NCBI RefSeq assembly: GCF_001931485.1
Contig: NZ_MSDV01000046.1
Coordinates: forward strand, 248,001-312,000
Direction of reading: 5' to 3'
Source: Burkholderia sp. SRS-W-2-2016
Lineage (GTDB): Bacteria > Pseudomonadota > Gammaproteobacteria > Burkholderiales > Burkholderiaceae
DNA: 64,000 nucleotides
The position numbers were made by a program, and so were the translations under genes. The number at the start of each line of letters is the position of its first letter. Position 1 is the first letter of the stretch. The notes beneath the pieces were generated by a model. The model ran no database searches. It was given only the letters and a program-made list of their open reading frames with translations, and was not told the origin of the DNA. Shown here one piece after another: positions 15,435 to 23,755 of this stretch.

Positions 15435-18400
15435 TTACTGGCAAGCCTCGCACTCGTCGAAGCCAGGATCGCCCGGACGCATCATGCAAACCGGACCTTC
15501 CGCTTCGGGCGCTGCTTCGACTGCCGCTGCCGAAGCCGCCATACCCGCAGCTGCTGCAGCCGCTGCCTGGAAGCCGCCTGCCGCGTTACCCGCGCCGCCG
15601 CTCACGCCGAAGCCGCCGCCAGCCGCGCCGCCTGCGCCGCCCGAACCTTCATGACCCGAGCTCACCGCGTTCAGCGCGCCGTGCGCGACCGTCGATTTCT
15701 CGACGTGCGTCGCCGCCATCGTGCGGAGATAGTAGGTGGTCTTCAGACCGCGCAGCCATGCGAGCTTGTAGATCTCGTCGAGCTTCTTGCCCGATGCGCC
15801 GCCCATGTAAATGTTCAGCGACTGCGCCTGGTCGATCCACTTCTGACGACGCGAGGCCGCCTCGACGAGCCACGTCGGATCGACTTCGAACGCCGTTGCG
15901 TAGATCGCGCGCAGGTCGGCCGGGATGCGGTCGATGCGCGACAGCGTGCCGTCGAAGTACTTCAGGTCGGCGACCATCACTTCGTCCCACAGGCCGCGTG
16001 CCTTCAGGTCGCGCACCAGGTAGTCGTTGACCACCGTGAATTCGCCCGACAGGTTCGACTTCACGTACAGGTTCTGGAACGTCGGCTCGATACAGGCCGA
16101 CACGCCGATGATGTTCGAGATCGTCGCGGTCGGCGCGATCGCCACGCAGTTCGAGTTGCGCATCCCGTAGGTTGCGATGCGCGAGCGCAGCGAGGTCCAG
16201 TCCATCGATTCGCTCGAATCGACTTCGACGTAGCCGCCGCGCGCTTCGGCCAGCAGCTTGACCGAATCCTGCGGGAGGATGCCGCGGTCCCACAGCGAGC
16301 CGCGGTAGCTCGAGTAGCGGCCGCGCTCTTCGGCGAGTTCGGTCGACGCGTAGTACGCGTAGTAGCAGACCGCTTCCATCGAACGGTCGGCGAACTCGAC
16401 TGCTTCCGGCGACGCGTACGGCGTGCGCAGCAGGTGCAGGCAGTCCTGGAAGCCCATGATGCCCATGCCGACCGGACGGTGCTTCAGGTTCGAGTTACGG
16501 GCCTTGGCGACCGCGTAGTAGTTGATGTCGATCACGTTGTCGAGCATGCGCATCGCGACGCTGATCGTGCGCTTGAGCTTGTCGTGGTCGAGCGCGAGCG
16601 TGCCGTCGGCCTGTTCCTTCAGGTGCGCGACGAGGTTCACCGAACCGAGGTTACAGACGGCGATTTCCGAGTCGCTGGTGTTCAGCGTGATTTCCGTGCA
16701 CAGGTTCGACGAGTGGACCACGCCGACGTGCTGTTGCGGCGAGCGCACATTGCACGGATCCTTGAAGGTGATCCACGGATGGCCGGTTTCGAACAGCATG
16801 CCCAGCATCTTGCGCCACAGCTGCGCCGCCGGAAGCTTCTTGAACAGCTTGATCTCGCCGCGCGCGACCTTGTCTTCGTAGGCGGTGTAAGCCGTTTCGA
16901 ACTCGGCGCCGAACTTGTCGTGCAGGTCCGGGCAGGTGGACGGCGAGAACAGCGTCCATTCGCCGCCTTCCATCACGCGCTTCATGAACAGGTCGGGAAT
17001 CCAGTTCGCGGTGTTCATGTCGTGCGTACGACGACGGTCGTCGCCGGTGTTCTTACGCAGCTCGAGGAATTCCTCGATGTCGAGGTGCCACGACTCTAGG
17101 TACGCGCACACCGCGCCCTTGCGCTTGCCGCCCTGGTTCACGGCCACCGCCGTGTCGTTGACAACCTTCAGGAACGGCACGACGCCTTGCGACTTGCCGT
17201 TGGTGCCCTTGATGTGCGAGCCGAGCGCGCGCACGCGGGTCCAGTCGTTGCCCAGACCGCCGGCGAACTTCGACAGCAGCGCGTTTTCCTTCAGCGCTTC
17301 GTAGATGCTGTCGAGGTCGTCGTCGACCGTGGTCAGGTAGCACGACGACAGCTGCGAGCGATGCGTGCCCGAGTTGAACAGCGTCGGCGTGGACGACATG
17401 AAGTCGAAGCTCGACAGAATGTTGTAGAACTCGATCGCGCGCGCTTCGCGGTCGATCTCGTTCAGCGACAGGCCCATCGCGACACGCATAAAGAATGCCT
17501 GCGGCATTTCGATCCGCACGCCGTCGTGATGCAGGAAGTAGCGGTCGTACAGCGTCTGCAGACCGAGGTAGCCGAACTGCAGGTCGCGGTTCGAGTCGAG
17601 CGCGTTACCGAGGCGCTTCAGGTCGAACTGCTGCAGCTTGTCGTCGAGCAGGCCCGCGCCGATGCCGCGCTTGATGAACTGCGGGAAGTAGTCGGCGTAG
17701 CGCATGCCCATTTCGGCTTGCGTGACTTCTTCTTCGAGGATTTCGCGGCGGATCGTGTGCAGCAGGATGCGCGCGGTGACCTGGCTATACGCCGGGTCTT
17801 TTTCGATCATCGTGCGGGCCGCGAGAATCGCCGAGTCGTAGACCTGGCTCATCGGCACGCCGTCGTACAGGTTCTTCACCGTTTCCGCGACGATCGGATC
17901 GGCGCTCACCGCGTCGCCGAGGTTCGCGCAGGCGGACTCGATGATGCCGCGCAGCGCGGCCAGATCCAGCGGACGGGTGATGCCGTTGTCGGTCACGTTC
18001 AGGCCCGGCGTGCTGGCGGCCGGCTCTGCCTGCTCGTCATGCGCGCGCGCCTGGTTGCGCTTCTCGCGATACAGCACGTACGCACGCGCGACGTTGTGTT
18101 CGCCGCCGCGCATCAGCGCGAGTTCCACCTGATCCTGGATGTCTTCGATGTGGAACGTGCCGCCGTTCGGGCGGCTGCGCACCAGCGCGCGCACCACGTT
18201 CTGCGTGAGTTGCTCGACCAGTTCGCGCACCCGTGCCGACGCCGCGCCCTGCCCGCCGTTGACGGCGAGGAACGCCTTCGTCACGGCGATCGCGATTTTC
18301 GACGGCTCGAACGACACCACGCTGCCGTTGCGGCGGATCACCTTGTAGTCGGCGTAGTTCGCCTGCGGCGCGAGCGCTTGTGCGCCCTGGTCCTGGCCGA

Positions 18401-18458
18401 AGGCCTGGCCAGCCGGTGAGCCTTCGTAACGGGTCGTCACGTTGTCGGTGGTTTGCAT
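15435..18458 (-). CDS. nrdA: Class Ia ribonucleotide reductase, alpha (catalytic) subunit
   Basis: A 1007-residue subunit reducing ribonucleoside diphosphates to deoxyribonucleotides. Residues about 35-135 form an ATP-cone (KVIRRNGSVVSFEPSKIAIAV), and about 145-240 look like a second, degenerate cone, the arrangement of Pseudomonas NrdA. The active site is intact: LSSCYLTTVDD (first redox Cys), NLCTEITLN (radical Cys with Asn and Glu), AVCNLGSVNL (second redox Cys), and YYLRT for the radical-transfer tyrosines. The C-terminal DECEACQ carries the Cys pair that receives electrons. ATG 18458 follows AGGAGC by seven bases; a TTG two codons earlier is rejected. Control signals are listed separately. 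Confidence 0.95.
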   Translation of the reverse strand: MQTTDNVTTRYEGSPAGQAFGQDQGAQALAPQANYADYKVIRRNGSVVSFEPSKIAIAVTKAFLAVNGGQGAASARVRELVEQLTQNVVRALVRSRPNGGTFHIEDIQDQVELALMRGGEHNVARAYVLYREKRNQARAHDEQAEPAASTPGLNVTDNGITRPLDLAALRGIIESACANLGDAVSADPIVAETVKNLYDGVPMSQVYDSAILAARTMIEKDPAYSQVTARILLHTIRREILEEEVTQAEMGMRYADYFPQFIKRGIGAGLLDDKLQQFDLKRLGNALDSNRDLQFGYLGLQTLYDRYFLHHDGVRIEMPQAFFMRVAMGLSLNEIDREARAIEFYNILSSFDFMSSTPTLFNSGTHRSQLSSCYLTTVDDDLDSIYEALKENALLSKFAGGLGNDWTRVRALGSHIKGTNGKSQGVVPFLKVVNDTAVAVNQGGKRKGAVCAYLESWHLDIEEFLELRKNTGDDRRRTHDMNTANWIPDLFMKRVMEGGEWTLFSPSTCPDLHDKFGAEFETAYTAYEDKVARGEIKLFKKLPAAQLWRKMLGMLFETGHPWITFKDPCNVRSPQQHVGVVHSSNLCTEITLNTSDSEIAVCNLGSVNLVAHLKEQADGTLALDHDKLKRTISVAMRMLDNVIDINYYAVAKARNSNLKHRPVGMGIMGFQDCLHLLRTPYASPEAVEFADRSMEAVCYYAYYASTELAEERGRYSSYRGSLWDRGILPQDSVKLLAEARGGYVEVDSSESMDWTSLRSRIATYGMRNSNCVAIAPTATISNIIGVSACIEPTFQNLYVKSNLSGEFTVVNDYLVRDLKARGLWDEVMVADLKYFDGTLSRIDRIPADLRAIYATAFEVDPTWLVEAASRRQKWIDQAQSLNIYMGGASGKKLDEIYKLAWLRGLKTTYYLRTMAATHVEKSTVAHGALNAVSSGHEGSGGAGGAAGGGFGVSGGAGNAAGGFQAAAAAAAGMAASAAAVEAAPEAEGPVCMMRPGDPGFDECEACQ

Positions 18459-18501
18459 TTGCAAAGCTCCTGGTCTTGGAAATTGCGGCGAGTGCCGCGG
18501 A

Positions 18502-18636
18502 TTAAATCGAACGCCGCGCCGCCGCGAGCGCGAGCGATAGGGTGCGGAAAGGCCGGCTACGCCGGTTGGCGGGATGCGACTGCGAGGAAGCCTGATTCGA
18601 TTTGATGTCGGTCTTCATCGGGTTGGTCGCGATCAC
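18502..18636 (-). CDS. Possible small upstream reading frame in the nrdA leader
   Basis: A 44-codon frame starting GTG at 18636 with a strong ribosome site AGGAAAGGA seven bases upstream; an in-frame ATG lies at 18618. It ends TAA at 18502, 43 bp before nrdA. The peptide is basic and Ser/Arg-rich with no recognised family. It could be a leader peptide, a small protein or chance. It sits just behind two strong hairpins in the presumed untranslated leader. Confidence 0.3.
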   Translation of the reverse strand: MIATNPMKTDIKSNQASSQSHPANRRSRPFRTLSLALAAARRSI

Positions 18637-18666
18637 TGGCTGGTCCTTTCCTGAATGCTTCTGGAT

Positions 18667-18693
18667 GCGGCCGGAGATCCCCCTACCGGCCGC
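18667..18693. repeat. Hairpin in the nrdA leader (proximal)
   Basis: GCGGCCGG and CCGGCCGC form a perfect 8-bp stem around an 11-nt loop, 30 bp upstream of the short reading frame. No T-run follows on the minus strand. Confidence 0.6.
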
Positions 18694-18727
18694 GCCCCAG
18701 GAATTTTTTCGGTGCCCGGAATGCTTG

Positions 18728-18756
18728 CGGCGCCATGCTCCAGGAGCGGGGCGCCG
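18728..18756. repeat. Hairpin in the nrdA leader (distal)
   Basis: CGGCGCC and GGCGCCG form a 7-bp outer stem, and CTCC/GGAG can pair inside it. It directly borders the DnaA-box-like array. Confidence 0.6.
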
Positions 18757-18761
18757 CACAC

Positions 18762-18794
18762 TTATACACTTGGTTATTCACAAGGTTATACACA
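18762..18794 (+). promoter_or_regulatory. Three DnaA-box-like 9-mers in a 12-bp register
   Basis: TTATACACT (18762), TTATTCACA (18774) and TTATACACA (18786) lie in the same orientation, each starting 12 bp after the last. The second and third match the loose DnaA consensus TTATNCACA fully; the first has one mismatch. They lie between the presumed nrdA transcription start and the gene. DnaA control of nrdAB is known in E. coli; here it is inferred. Confidence 0.6.
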
Positions 18795-18799
18795 GAACA

Positions 18800-18815
18800 A
18801 CACAAGATATAGTGC
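18800..18815. promoter_or_regulatory. NrdR-type box 1
   Basis: ACACAAGATATAGTGC matches the NrdR consensus ACACWATATATWGTGT at 14 of 16 positions. Confidence 0.7.
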
Positions 18816-18830
18816 ACACCCCGCTTTGTG

Positions 18831-18846
18831 GCACCAAGTATAGTGG
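18831..18846. promoter_or_regulatory. NrdR-type box 2, overlapping the -10
   Basis: GCACCAAGTATAGTGG matches the NrdR consensus at 11 of 16 positions and begins 31 bp from box 1, the three-turn spacing usual for NrdR pairs. It covers the presumed -10 element, as expected of a repressor site. Confidence 0.65.
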
Positions 18847-18864
18847 AAGTTGGAGGCAGGTCAA
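18837..18864 (-). promoter_or_regulatory. Sigma70-like promoter of nrdA
   Basis: On the minus strand TTGACC (18864-18859) and TATACT (18842-18837) are 16 bp apart, five of six matches at each element. Confidence 0.65.
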
Positions 18865-18981
18865 ACCGATTTATTTGCCTTCGATATCTTGACTTTTCGC
18901 GACGCGCGGCACGGCCGGGCTCCCCGGAGAATGAGGCGGCGCCTCGTTCTCCGCGGGTCTCGCGAGCGCACGCAAAGGTGC

Positions 18982-19578
18982 CTAGCGCGTTCCGGAAAAC
19001 TTGAGATAGGGGAAATACCGGGCGTCGAGCGACGTGTCGTTTTGCAGCCGCGACCACTCGAAGTGCGGACCGGGATCAGTCTTGCGGCCGGGCGCGACGT
19101 CGGAGTGACCGGCGAGCGCGTCGATTGGATAGCGCGCCTTCAATGCGTCGACCAGCGCGGCGAGCGTGCGGTATTGCGCCGCTTCGAAGGCGACGGTGTC
19201 GCTGCCTTCGAGCTCGATGCCGATCGAGAAATCATTGCAGCGTTCGCGGCCAAAAAAATTCGACGGCCCCGCGTGCCACGCGCGCTCGTTGCACGACACG
19301 AACTGCTCGAGCGCGCCGTCGCGATGAATCACGAAATGCGCGGACACCCGCACGCCGCGCAGATGCGTGTCGTAGTACGGATGGGCGTCGCAGTCGAGGG
19401 TGTTCTGGAACAGCTCGGCAATCGCGCTGCCGCCGAACTGGTTCGGCGGCAGGCTGATGTTGTGGACCACGATCAGGGTCGGCACCGCGCCTTGCGGGCG
19501 CGCTTCGAAGTTCGGCGAGACCAGCTTGCGGGCGGCGGGCACCCAACCGTCGGCGTCGACGGTATAGCTGCCGCTCAT
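18982..19578 (-). CDS. ampD: 1,6-anhydro-N-acetylmuramoyl-L-alanine amidase
   Basis: A 198-residue cytoplasmic zinc amidase that cuts the peptide from anhydro-muropeptides during murein recycling; in many species its loss induces beta-lactamase. Zinc ligands are visible as the His in IVVHNISLPP near residue 39 and the His and Asp in GHSDVAPGRKTDPGPHFEW near the end. The N-terminal YTVDADGWVPAARKLVSPNFEARP is typical of AmpD. ATG 19578 overlaps the preceding stop by four bases (ATGA). Paired with mpl at 2-3 kb it supports peptide reuse. Confidence 0.95.
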   Translation of the reverse strand: MSGSYTVDADGWVPAARKLVSPNFEARPQGAVPTLIVVHNISLPPNQFGGSAIAELFQNTLDCDAHPYYDTHLRGVRVSAHFVIHRDGALEQFVSCNERAWHAGPSNFFGRERCNDFSIGIELEGSDTVAFEAAQYRTLAALVDALKARYPIDALAGHSDVAPGRKTDPGPHFEWSRLQNDTSLDARYFPYLKFSGTR

Positions 19579-19916
19579 CGCGCGTCGCGGCCGGACGGTC
19601 GCGCGCTGTGGCGCTGCGCGTGGGCGGCGCAGCAGAACACTTGCCCCGCCACCGACACCGAGTCGCTCTTCGGCGCATGCACGCCGCACTCGACGCAGCG
19701 GATCATCGGCTCGGGCAGTTGCGGCTGCGCTTGCGCATTGGCGCCGTGCGCGCCACCTGCGCCATTCGCGGCACCCGTCGAAGCGCCGTTCGCCGCACCG
19801 TTCGCGGTGCGAGCGCCGCCGCCGCGTTGCGCGCTGTGCGCGTCGTGACGGCGCAGCGCCTTCACGAGCCATTGGCCGACGATGAACAGCAGGATCAGCA
19901 GAAAGATTTGTCGCAT
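19575..19916 (-). CDS. PP0621-type small membrane-anchored protein with a Cys cluster
   Basis: A 113-residue protein with one N-terminal membrane helix (MRQIFLLILLFIVGQWLV), an Ala/Gly/Asn linker, and a C-terminal metal-binding-like module with CVECG and VFCCAAHAQRH. This layout is that of the uncharacterised PP0621 family. The Cys/His spacing suggests a zinc knuckle, as inference. It overlaps ampD by ATGA and follows the CcsA-type gene by 10 bp, so the three are probably one operon. Confidence 0.8.
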   Translation of the reverse strand: MRQIFLLILLFIVGQWLVKALRRHDAHSAQRGGGARTANGAANGASTGAANGAGGAHGANAQAQPQLPEPMIRCVECGVHAPKSDSVSVAGQVFCCAAHAQRHSARPSGRDAR

Positions 19917-19926
19917 GAAGACACGC

Positions 19927-20850
19927 TCACACTACAGGCCGGTGCAACAGCACCTCGAAGACAAAACGGCTGCCGACGTACGCGAGCAACAGCGCGACGA
20001 ACGACGCCAGCACCCAGCGCAACGCCGCACGGCCGCGCCAGCCGGACACCTTGCGCGCGGTCAGCAGCGCGCCGAACATCAGCCAGGAAAGAATCGCGAA
20101 CACGGTCTTGTGATCGAGCCGCAGCGCGCGGTCGATCAACTGCTCGCTAAATAGAATGCCCGACACGAGCGTCAGCGTGAGCAGTACGAAGCCGGCGCCG
20201 ATCAGACGGAACAGCAGTTTCTCCAGCGTGAGCAGCGGCGGCAGCGTATCGAGCCAGCTCGACCACCAGCCGTTGCCGGCGGCAGCCGCGTGGCGCTGCG
20301 CGAGACCGCCGCGCATCGCATGCAGACGGCGCTCGACCGCCAGCATCAGCACCGCGTGCAGCGCCGCGATCGCGAACAGACCGTACGCGATGTTCGCGAT
20401 CAGGAAGTGTAGTTTGAACATCGGCGCGGCCGCATACGGCAGCACGCGCACGCCGCCGAACGCGAGCGGCAGCAGCGACGCGACGCACGCGAGCGGCAGC
20501 ACCAGCAACCGCAGCCCGTCGAGCGGGAAGAAGAAACTCTCGATCCAGTAGATGCCGGAGCCGAGCCAGAACATCGCCGACAGTGCGAACGCGAAGCCGA
20601 ACACCATCGCGTTCTGCGGGAAGATCGTGGTGTGCAGCAGCAGGCCGTGCGCGAGCAGCGCGATGAACAGCAACGCCCGCCCCTGCATACTCATGCCGGT
20701 GGCGACCGATGCGCCCGGCGCGGCGTGAGCGGGCAGCGGCGGCACGCTTTCGAGCAGCGGCCGCGCGCTCGCGTGGCGGTGCGAGCGCCAGCCGGCCACG
20801 GCGAGGCCGCCGTAGAGAAGCGCGGTGAGGGCATACAGTACAATATCCAT
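19927..20850 (-). CDS. CcsA/YpjD-type cytochrome c assembly-family membrane protein
   Basis: A 307-residue integral membrane protein with about eight hydrophobic segments spread along its length, matching the size and layout of the YpjD/CcsA/CcmC-like family. Members move or handle haem in cytochrome c maturation, but YpjD homologues next to ffh have no proven role. Conserved His residues occur in HLLIANIAYG-like and LDHKTVFAILSW stretches. It is divergent from ffh with 81 bp between starts, a pairing found widely in proteobacteria. Confidence 0.85.
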   Translation of the reverse strand: MDIVLYALTALLYGGLAVAGWRSHRHASARPLLESVPPLPAHAAPGASVATGMSMQGRALLFIALLAHGLLLHTTIFPQNAMVFGFAFALSAMFWLGSGIYWIESFFFPLDGLRLLVLPLACVASLLPLAFGGVRVLPYAAAPMFKLHFLIANIAYGLFAIAALHAVLMLAVERRLHAMRGGLAQRHAAAAGNGWWSSWLDTLPPLLTLEKLLFRLIGAGFVLLTLTLVSGILFSEQLIDRALRLDHKTVFAILSWLMFGALLTARKVSGWRGRAALRWVLASFVALLLAYVGSRFVFEVLLHRPVV

Positions 20851-20931
20851 GTTCGAAGTTTACACTAGGCCCCTGCTCCACGACGTCTCGCACTTCGCGC
20901 GTCGCCCGGGCCCCACCCTTCATCGCTCCCC

Positions 20932-22299
20932 ATGCTCGACAATCTGACTCAACGGATGGCGCGCGTCGTCAAGACGCTGCGCGGCGAAGCCCGGCTTACC
21001 GAGGCGAACACCCAGGAAATGCTGCGCGAGGTGCGTCTCGCCCTGCTCGAGGCCGACGTGGCGCTGCCCGTCGTGCGCGAGTTCATCGCCAAGGTCAAAG
21101 AGAAGGCGCTCGGCGAGGAAGTGATCAGCAGTCTGTCGCCGGGTCAGGCGCTGGTCGGCGTGGTGCAGCGCGAGCTGACCGCGGTGATCGGCGGCGATTA
21201 CGAAGGCAAGGCGTCCGAACTGAATCTCGCCGTTACGCCGCCGGCCATCATCCTGATGGCGGGTCTGCAAGGCGCCGGTAAGACGACCACGGTCGGCAAG
21301 CTCGCCAAACTGCTGCGCGAGAAGTACAAGAAGAAAGTGCTGACGGTGTCGTGCGACGTCTATCGCCCGGCCGCTATCGCGCAGCTGAAAACGGTGACCG
21401 AGCAGGTCGGCGCGGACTTCTTCCCGTCGGAGCCGAACCAGAAGCCGGTCGACATCGCGCGCGCCGCGGTCGACTGGGCCAAGCGTCATTACCATGACGT
21501 GCTGCTCGTCGACACCGCAGGCCGCCTCGGTATCGACGAAGCGATGATGCAGGAAATCGCCGCGCTGCACGCCGAGCTGAAGCCCGCCGAAACGCTGTTC
21601 GTGGTCGACGCGATGCTCGGTCAGGACGCGGTCAACACCGCCAAGGCGTTCAGCGACGCGCTGCCGCTCACCGGCGTCGTGCTTACCAAGCTCGACGGCG
21701 ATTCGCGCGGCGGTGCGGCGCTGTCGGTGCGTCATGTGACGGGCAAGCCGGTCAAGTTCGTCGGTGTCGCCGAAAAGCTCGACGGCCTCGAAGTGTTCCA
21801 CCCGGACCGGATGGCGAGCCGGATCCTCGGCATGGGCGACATTCTCGCGCTGGTCGAGGAAGCGCAACGCGGCGTCGACGTGCAGGCCGCGCAGAAGCTC
21901 GCCGACAAGGTCAAGAAAGGCGGCGACTTCGACCTCAACGATTTCCGCGCGCAACTCACGCAAATGAAAGGGATGGGCGGTCTGTCGTCGCTGATGGACA
22001 AGCTGCCCGCGCAGTTCCAGCAGGCCGCGGCTGGCGCCGACATGGGCCAGGCCGAGAAACAGATGCGCCGCATGGAAGGCATCATCAATTCGATGACGCC
22101 GGCCGAGCGCGCGAAGCCCGAACTGATCAAGGCGACCCGCAAGCGCCGTATCGCCGCCGGCGCGGGCGTGCAGGTGCAGGAAGTCAACCGCATGCTGAAT
22201 CAGTACGACCAGATGCGCACGATGATGAAGAAGCTCAAGGGCGGCAATCTGCAGAAGATGATGCGCGGCATGAAGGGCATGATGCCCGGCATGCGCTAA
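20932..22299 (+). CDS. ffh: Signal recognition particle GTPase
   Basis: A 455-residue SRP54 protein that with 4.5S RNA takes nascent membrane proteins to FtsY. The N domain occupies residues 1-90. The G domain has GLQGAGKTTTVGKLA (G1), DTAGRLGIDE (G3) and TKLDGDSRGG (G4/G5). The C-terminal M domain (from about 300) is rich in Met, including repeated MKKLKGG and MMRGMKGMMPGMR stretches. The length is normal. The 4.5S RNA gene itself is not seen here. Confidence 0.97.
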   Translation: MLDNLTQRMARVVKTLRGEARLTEANTQEMLREVRLALLEADVALPVVREFIAKVKEKALGEEVISSLSPGQALVGVVQRELTAVIGGDYEGKASELNLAVTPPAIILMAGLQGAGKTTTVGKLAKLLREKYKKKVLTVSCDVYRPAAIAQLKTVTEQVGADFFPSEPNQKPVDIARAAVDWAKRHYHDVLLVDTAGRLGIDEAMMQEIAALHAELKPAETLFVVDAMLGQDAVNTAKAFSDALPLTGVVLTKLDGDSRGGAALSVRHVTGKPVKFVGVAEKLDGLEVFHPDRMASRILGMGDILALVEEAQRGVDVQAAQKLADKVKKGGDFDLNDFRAQLTQMKGMGGLSSLMDKLPAQFQQAAAGADMGQAEKQMRRMEGIINSMTPAERAKPELIKATRKRRIAAGAGVQVQEVNRMLNQYDQMRTMMKKLKGGNLQKMMRGMKGMMPGMR

Positions 22300-22453
22300 G
22301 CTTTGAGGACGGCGCCGCGCGACCTGGGATTCGCGCGGCTGACTTCGGGTCCGCGCGGGTTTATTCTGTAGCGCGTGCCGCCGTCCTTCGCAGGATCGTC
22401 CTCCGGGATGGTCCGACCCACACTATGTATACAGTTACCGCCCGTCAGACGTC

Positions 22454-23005
22454 ATGAACCGCGAAGAAGCCCTCCATATTTTTCAACACTCCGAAGAAAT
22501 CGTTTCGGCCTCGGACGTCAATGCATCGATCGTCCGCATGGCGGGCGCCATCCGCGACGAGATGAGCGAGGACTTCCCGCTCGTGCTGTCGGTGATGGGC
22601 GGCGCCGCGGTGTTCACCGGCATGCTGCTGCCGCACCTCGATTTCCCGCTCGAGTTCGACTACATCCACCTGACCCGCTACCGCAACACCACCAAGGGCG
22701 GCAACGAGATGCAGTGGCGCGTCGCGCCGGCCGAGTCGGTGAAGGATCGCGTCGTGCTGGTGCTCGACGACATCCTCGACGAAGGCGAGACGATGGCCGC
22801 GATCCGCGACCGGATCCTCGCGATGGGCGCGAAGCGCTTCATGTCCGCGGTGCTGTGCGAGAAGATCATTCCGAAGGCGAAACCGCTGCGTCCCGACTAT
22901 TGCGGCTTCGAAGTGCCGGACCGCTATGTGTTCGGCTGCGGGATGGATGCGAAGGGGTACTGGCGTAATCTGCCGACTATCCGCGCGCTGACCGAAGGCG
23001 CGTGA
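22454..23005 (+). CDS. hpt: Hypoxanthine(-guanine) phosphoribosyltransferase
   Basis: A 183-residue purine-salvage enzyme joining hypoxanthine or guanine to PRPP. The PRPP-binding signature is VLVLDDILDEGETM near residue 100, VMGGAAVFTGMLL near residue 55 supplies the pyrophosphate loop, and LRPDYCGFEVPDRYVFG near residue 155 is the base-binding end typical of HPRTs. Base preference (hypoxanthine, guanine or xanthine) cannot be fixed by eye. It is convergent with marC and shares a two-way terminator with it. Confidence 0.88.
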   Translation: MNREEALHIFQHSEEIVSASDVNASIVRMAGAIRDEMSEDFPLVLSVMGGAAVFTGMLLPHLDFPLEFDYIHLTRYRNTTKGGNEMQWRVAPAESVKDRVVLVLDDILDEGETMAAIRDRILAMGAKRFMSAVLCEKIIPKAKPLRPDYCGFEVPDRYVFGCGMDAKGYWRNLPTIRALTEGA

Positions 23006-23075
23006 GCCTCATCGGCTCGGCGCGCCGCGGCGTTTGAAGTTGCCGTAGCGCGGCATGCCGGCTTCCCCGCCGGCG

Positions 23076-23113
23076 AAAAAAAAGCGGCCAGCTTTAAAAC
23101 TGGCCGCTTTTTT
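23076..23113. terminator. Bidirectional terminator between hpt and marC
   Basis: AAAAGCGGCCAG and CTGGCCGCTTTT form a 12-bp stem around CTTTAAAA, with A-rich and T-rich flanks that serve both strands. Confidence 0.85.
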
Positions 23114-23143
23114 CATGGCTGCGCCGGCAGCCGGTTCTCCAGG

Positions 23144-23743
23144 TCACAGCTTGTGCACGAAAGAGCGGATGCCGCCGAGCATCATCTCGACCGAGATCGC
23201 GACCAGCACCAGTCCCATCAGCCGCTCGAACGCGGCCATCACCCGTTCGCCGAGCCACGCCTGAATCCGCTCGGCGAGCATCAGCACGATAGCGCAGACG
23301 ATCATCGTGACCGTCAGCGCGCCGATCCACTCGAAGGTCTTGCCCGGCGCCTGCGAACTCAGCAGCATCACGGTTGCCAACGCCGACGGCCCGGCGAGCG
23401 CCGGAATCGCGAGCGGCACGATCAGCGGCTCGCCGCCGCGCGCGTCGCCGCCGAACGGCCCGTCCGGATGCGGAAACACCATCCGTAGCGCGATCAGAAA
23501 CAGCACGATCCCGCCGCCGATCCGCAATGACTGGTCCGACAGGCTCATGATCCGCAAGAAGCCCTGCCCCAGCACCATGAACAGCAGCAGGATCGCAAAC
23601 GCGATCGCGACCTCGCGCAGAATCACGATCGTGCGCCGCTCGGGCGCCACACCGCGTAGACAGCTGATGAACAGCGGGATGTTGCCGAGCGGATCGGTGA
23701 TCAGGATCAGCAGCACGGTCGCGGACAGGAAGGTGTACTCCAC
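23144..23743 (-). CDS. MarC-family integral membrane protein
   Basis: A 199-residue membrane protein with six hydrophobic segments and the family's opening FLSATVLLILITDPLGNIPLF (Asp and Pro in the first helix) and a repeat of that pattern midway (IPLAIPALAGPSAL). MarC proteins were once linked to antibiotic resistance, but this was not borne out, and the function is unknown. It starts 12 bp after proS stops, so the two are likely cotranscribed. Confidence 0.88.
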   Translation of the reverse strand: MEYTFLSATVLLILITDPLGNIPLFISCLRGVAPERRTIVILREVAIAFAILLLFMVLGQGFLRIMSLSDQSLRIGGGIVLFLIALRMVFPHPDGPFGGDARGGEPLIVPLAIPALAGPSALATVMLLSSQAPGKTFEWIGALTVTMIVCAIVLMLAERIQAWLGERVMAAFERLMGLVLVAISVEMMLGGIRSFVHKL

Positions 23744-23755
23744 TGTCCGCTCCGC

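Larger units (their letters stand above)
18459..18981. other. nrdA control region and leader
   Basis: 523 bp between ampD and nrdA on the minus strand. It contains a sigma70-like promoter, two NrdR-type boxes, three DnaA-box-like sites, hairpins at 18728-18756 and 18667-18693, and a possible short reading frame. If the promoter is right, the nrdA leader is about 370 nt long. Confidence 0.6.

Noticed and set aside
18762..18794. Replication origin suggested by DnaA-box-like sites
   Set aside because: Only three sites, no AT-rich unwinding region, and no dnaA, dnaN or parAB nearby; the context is the nrdA promoter.
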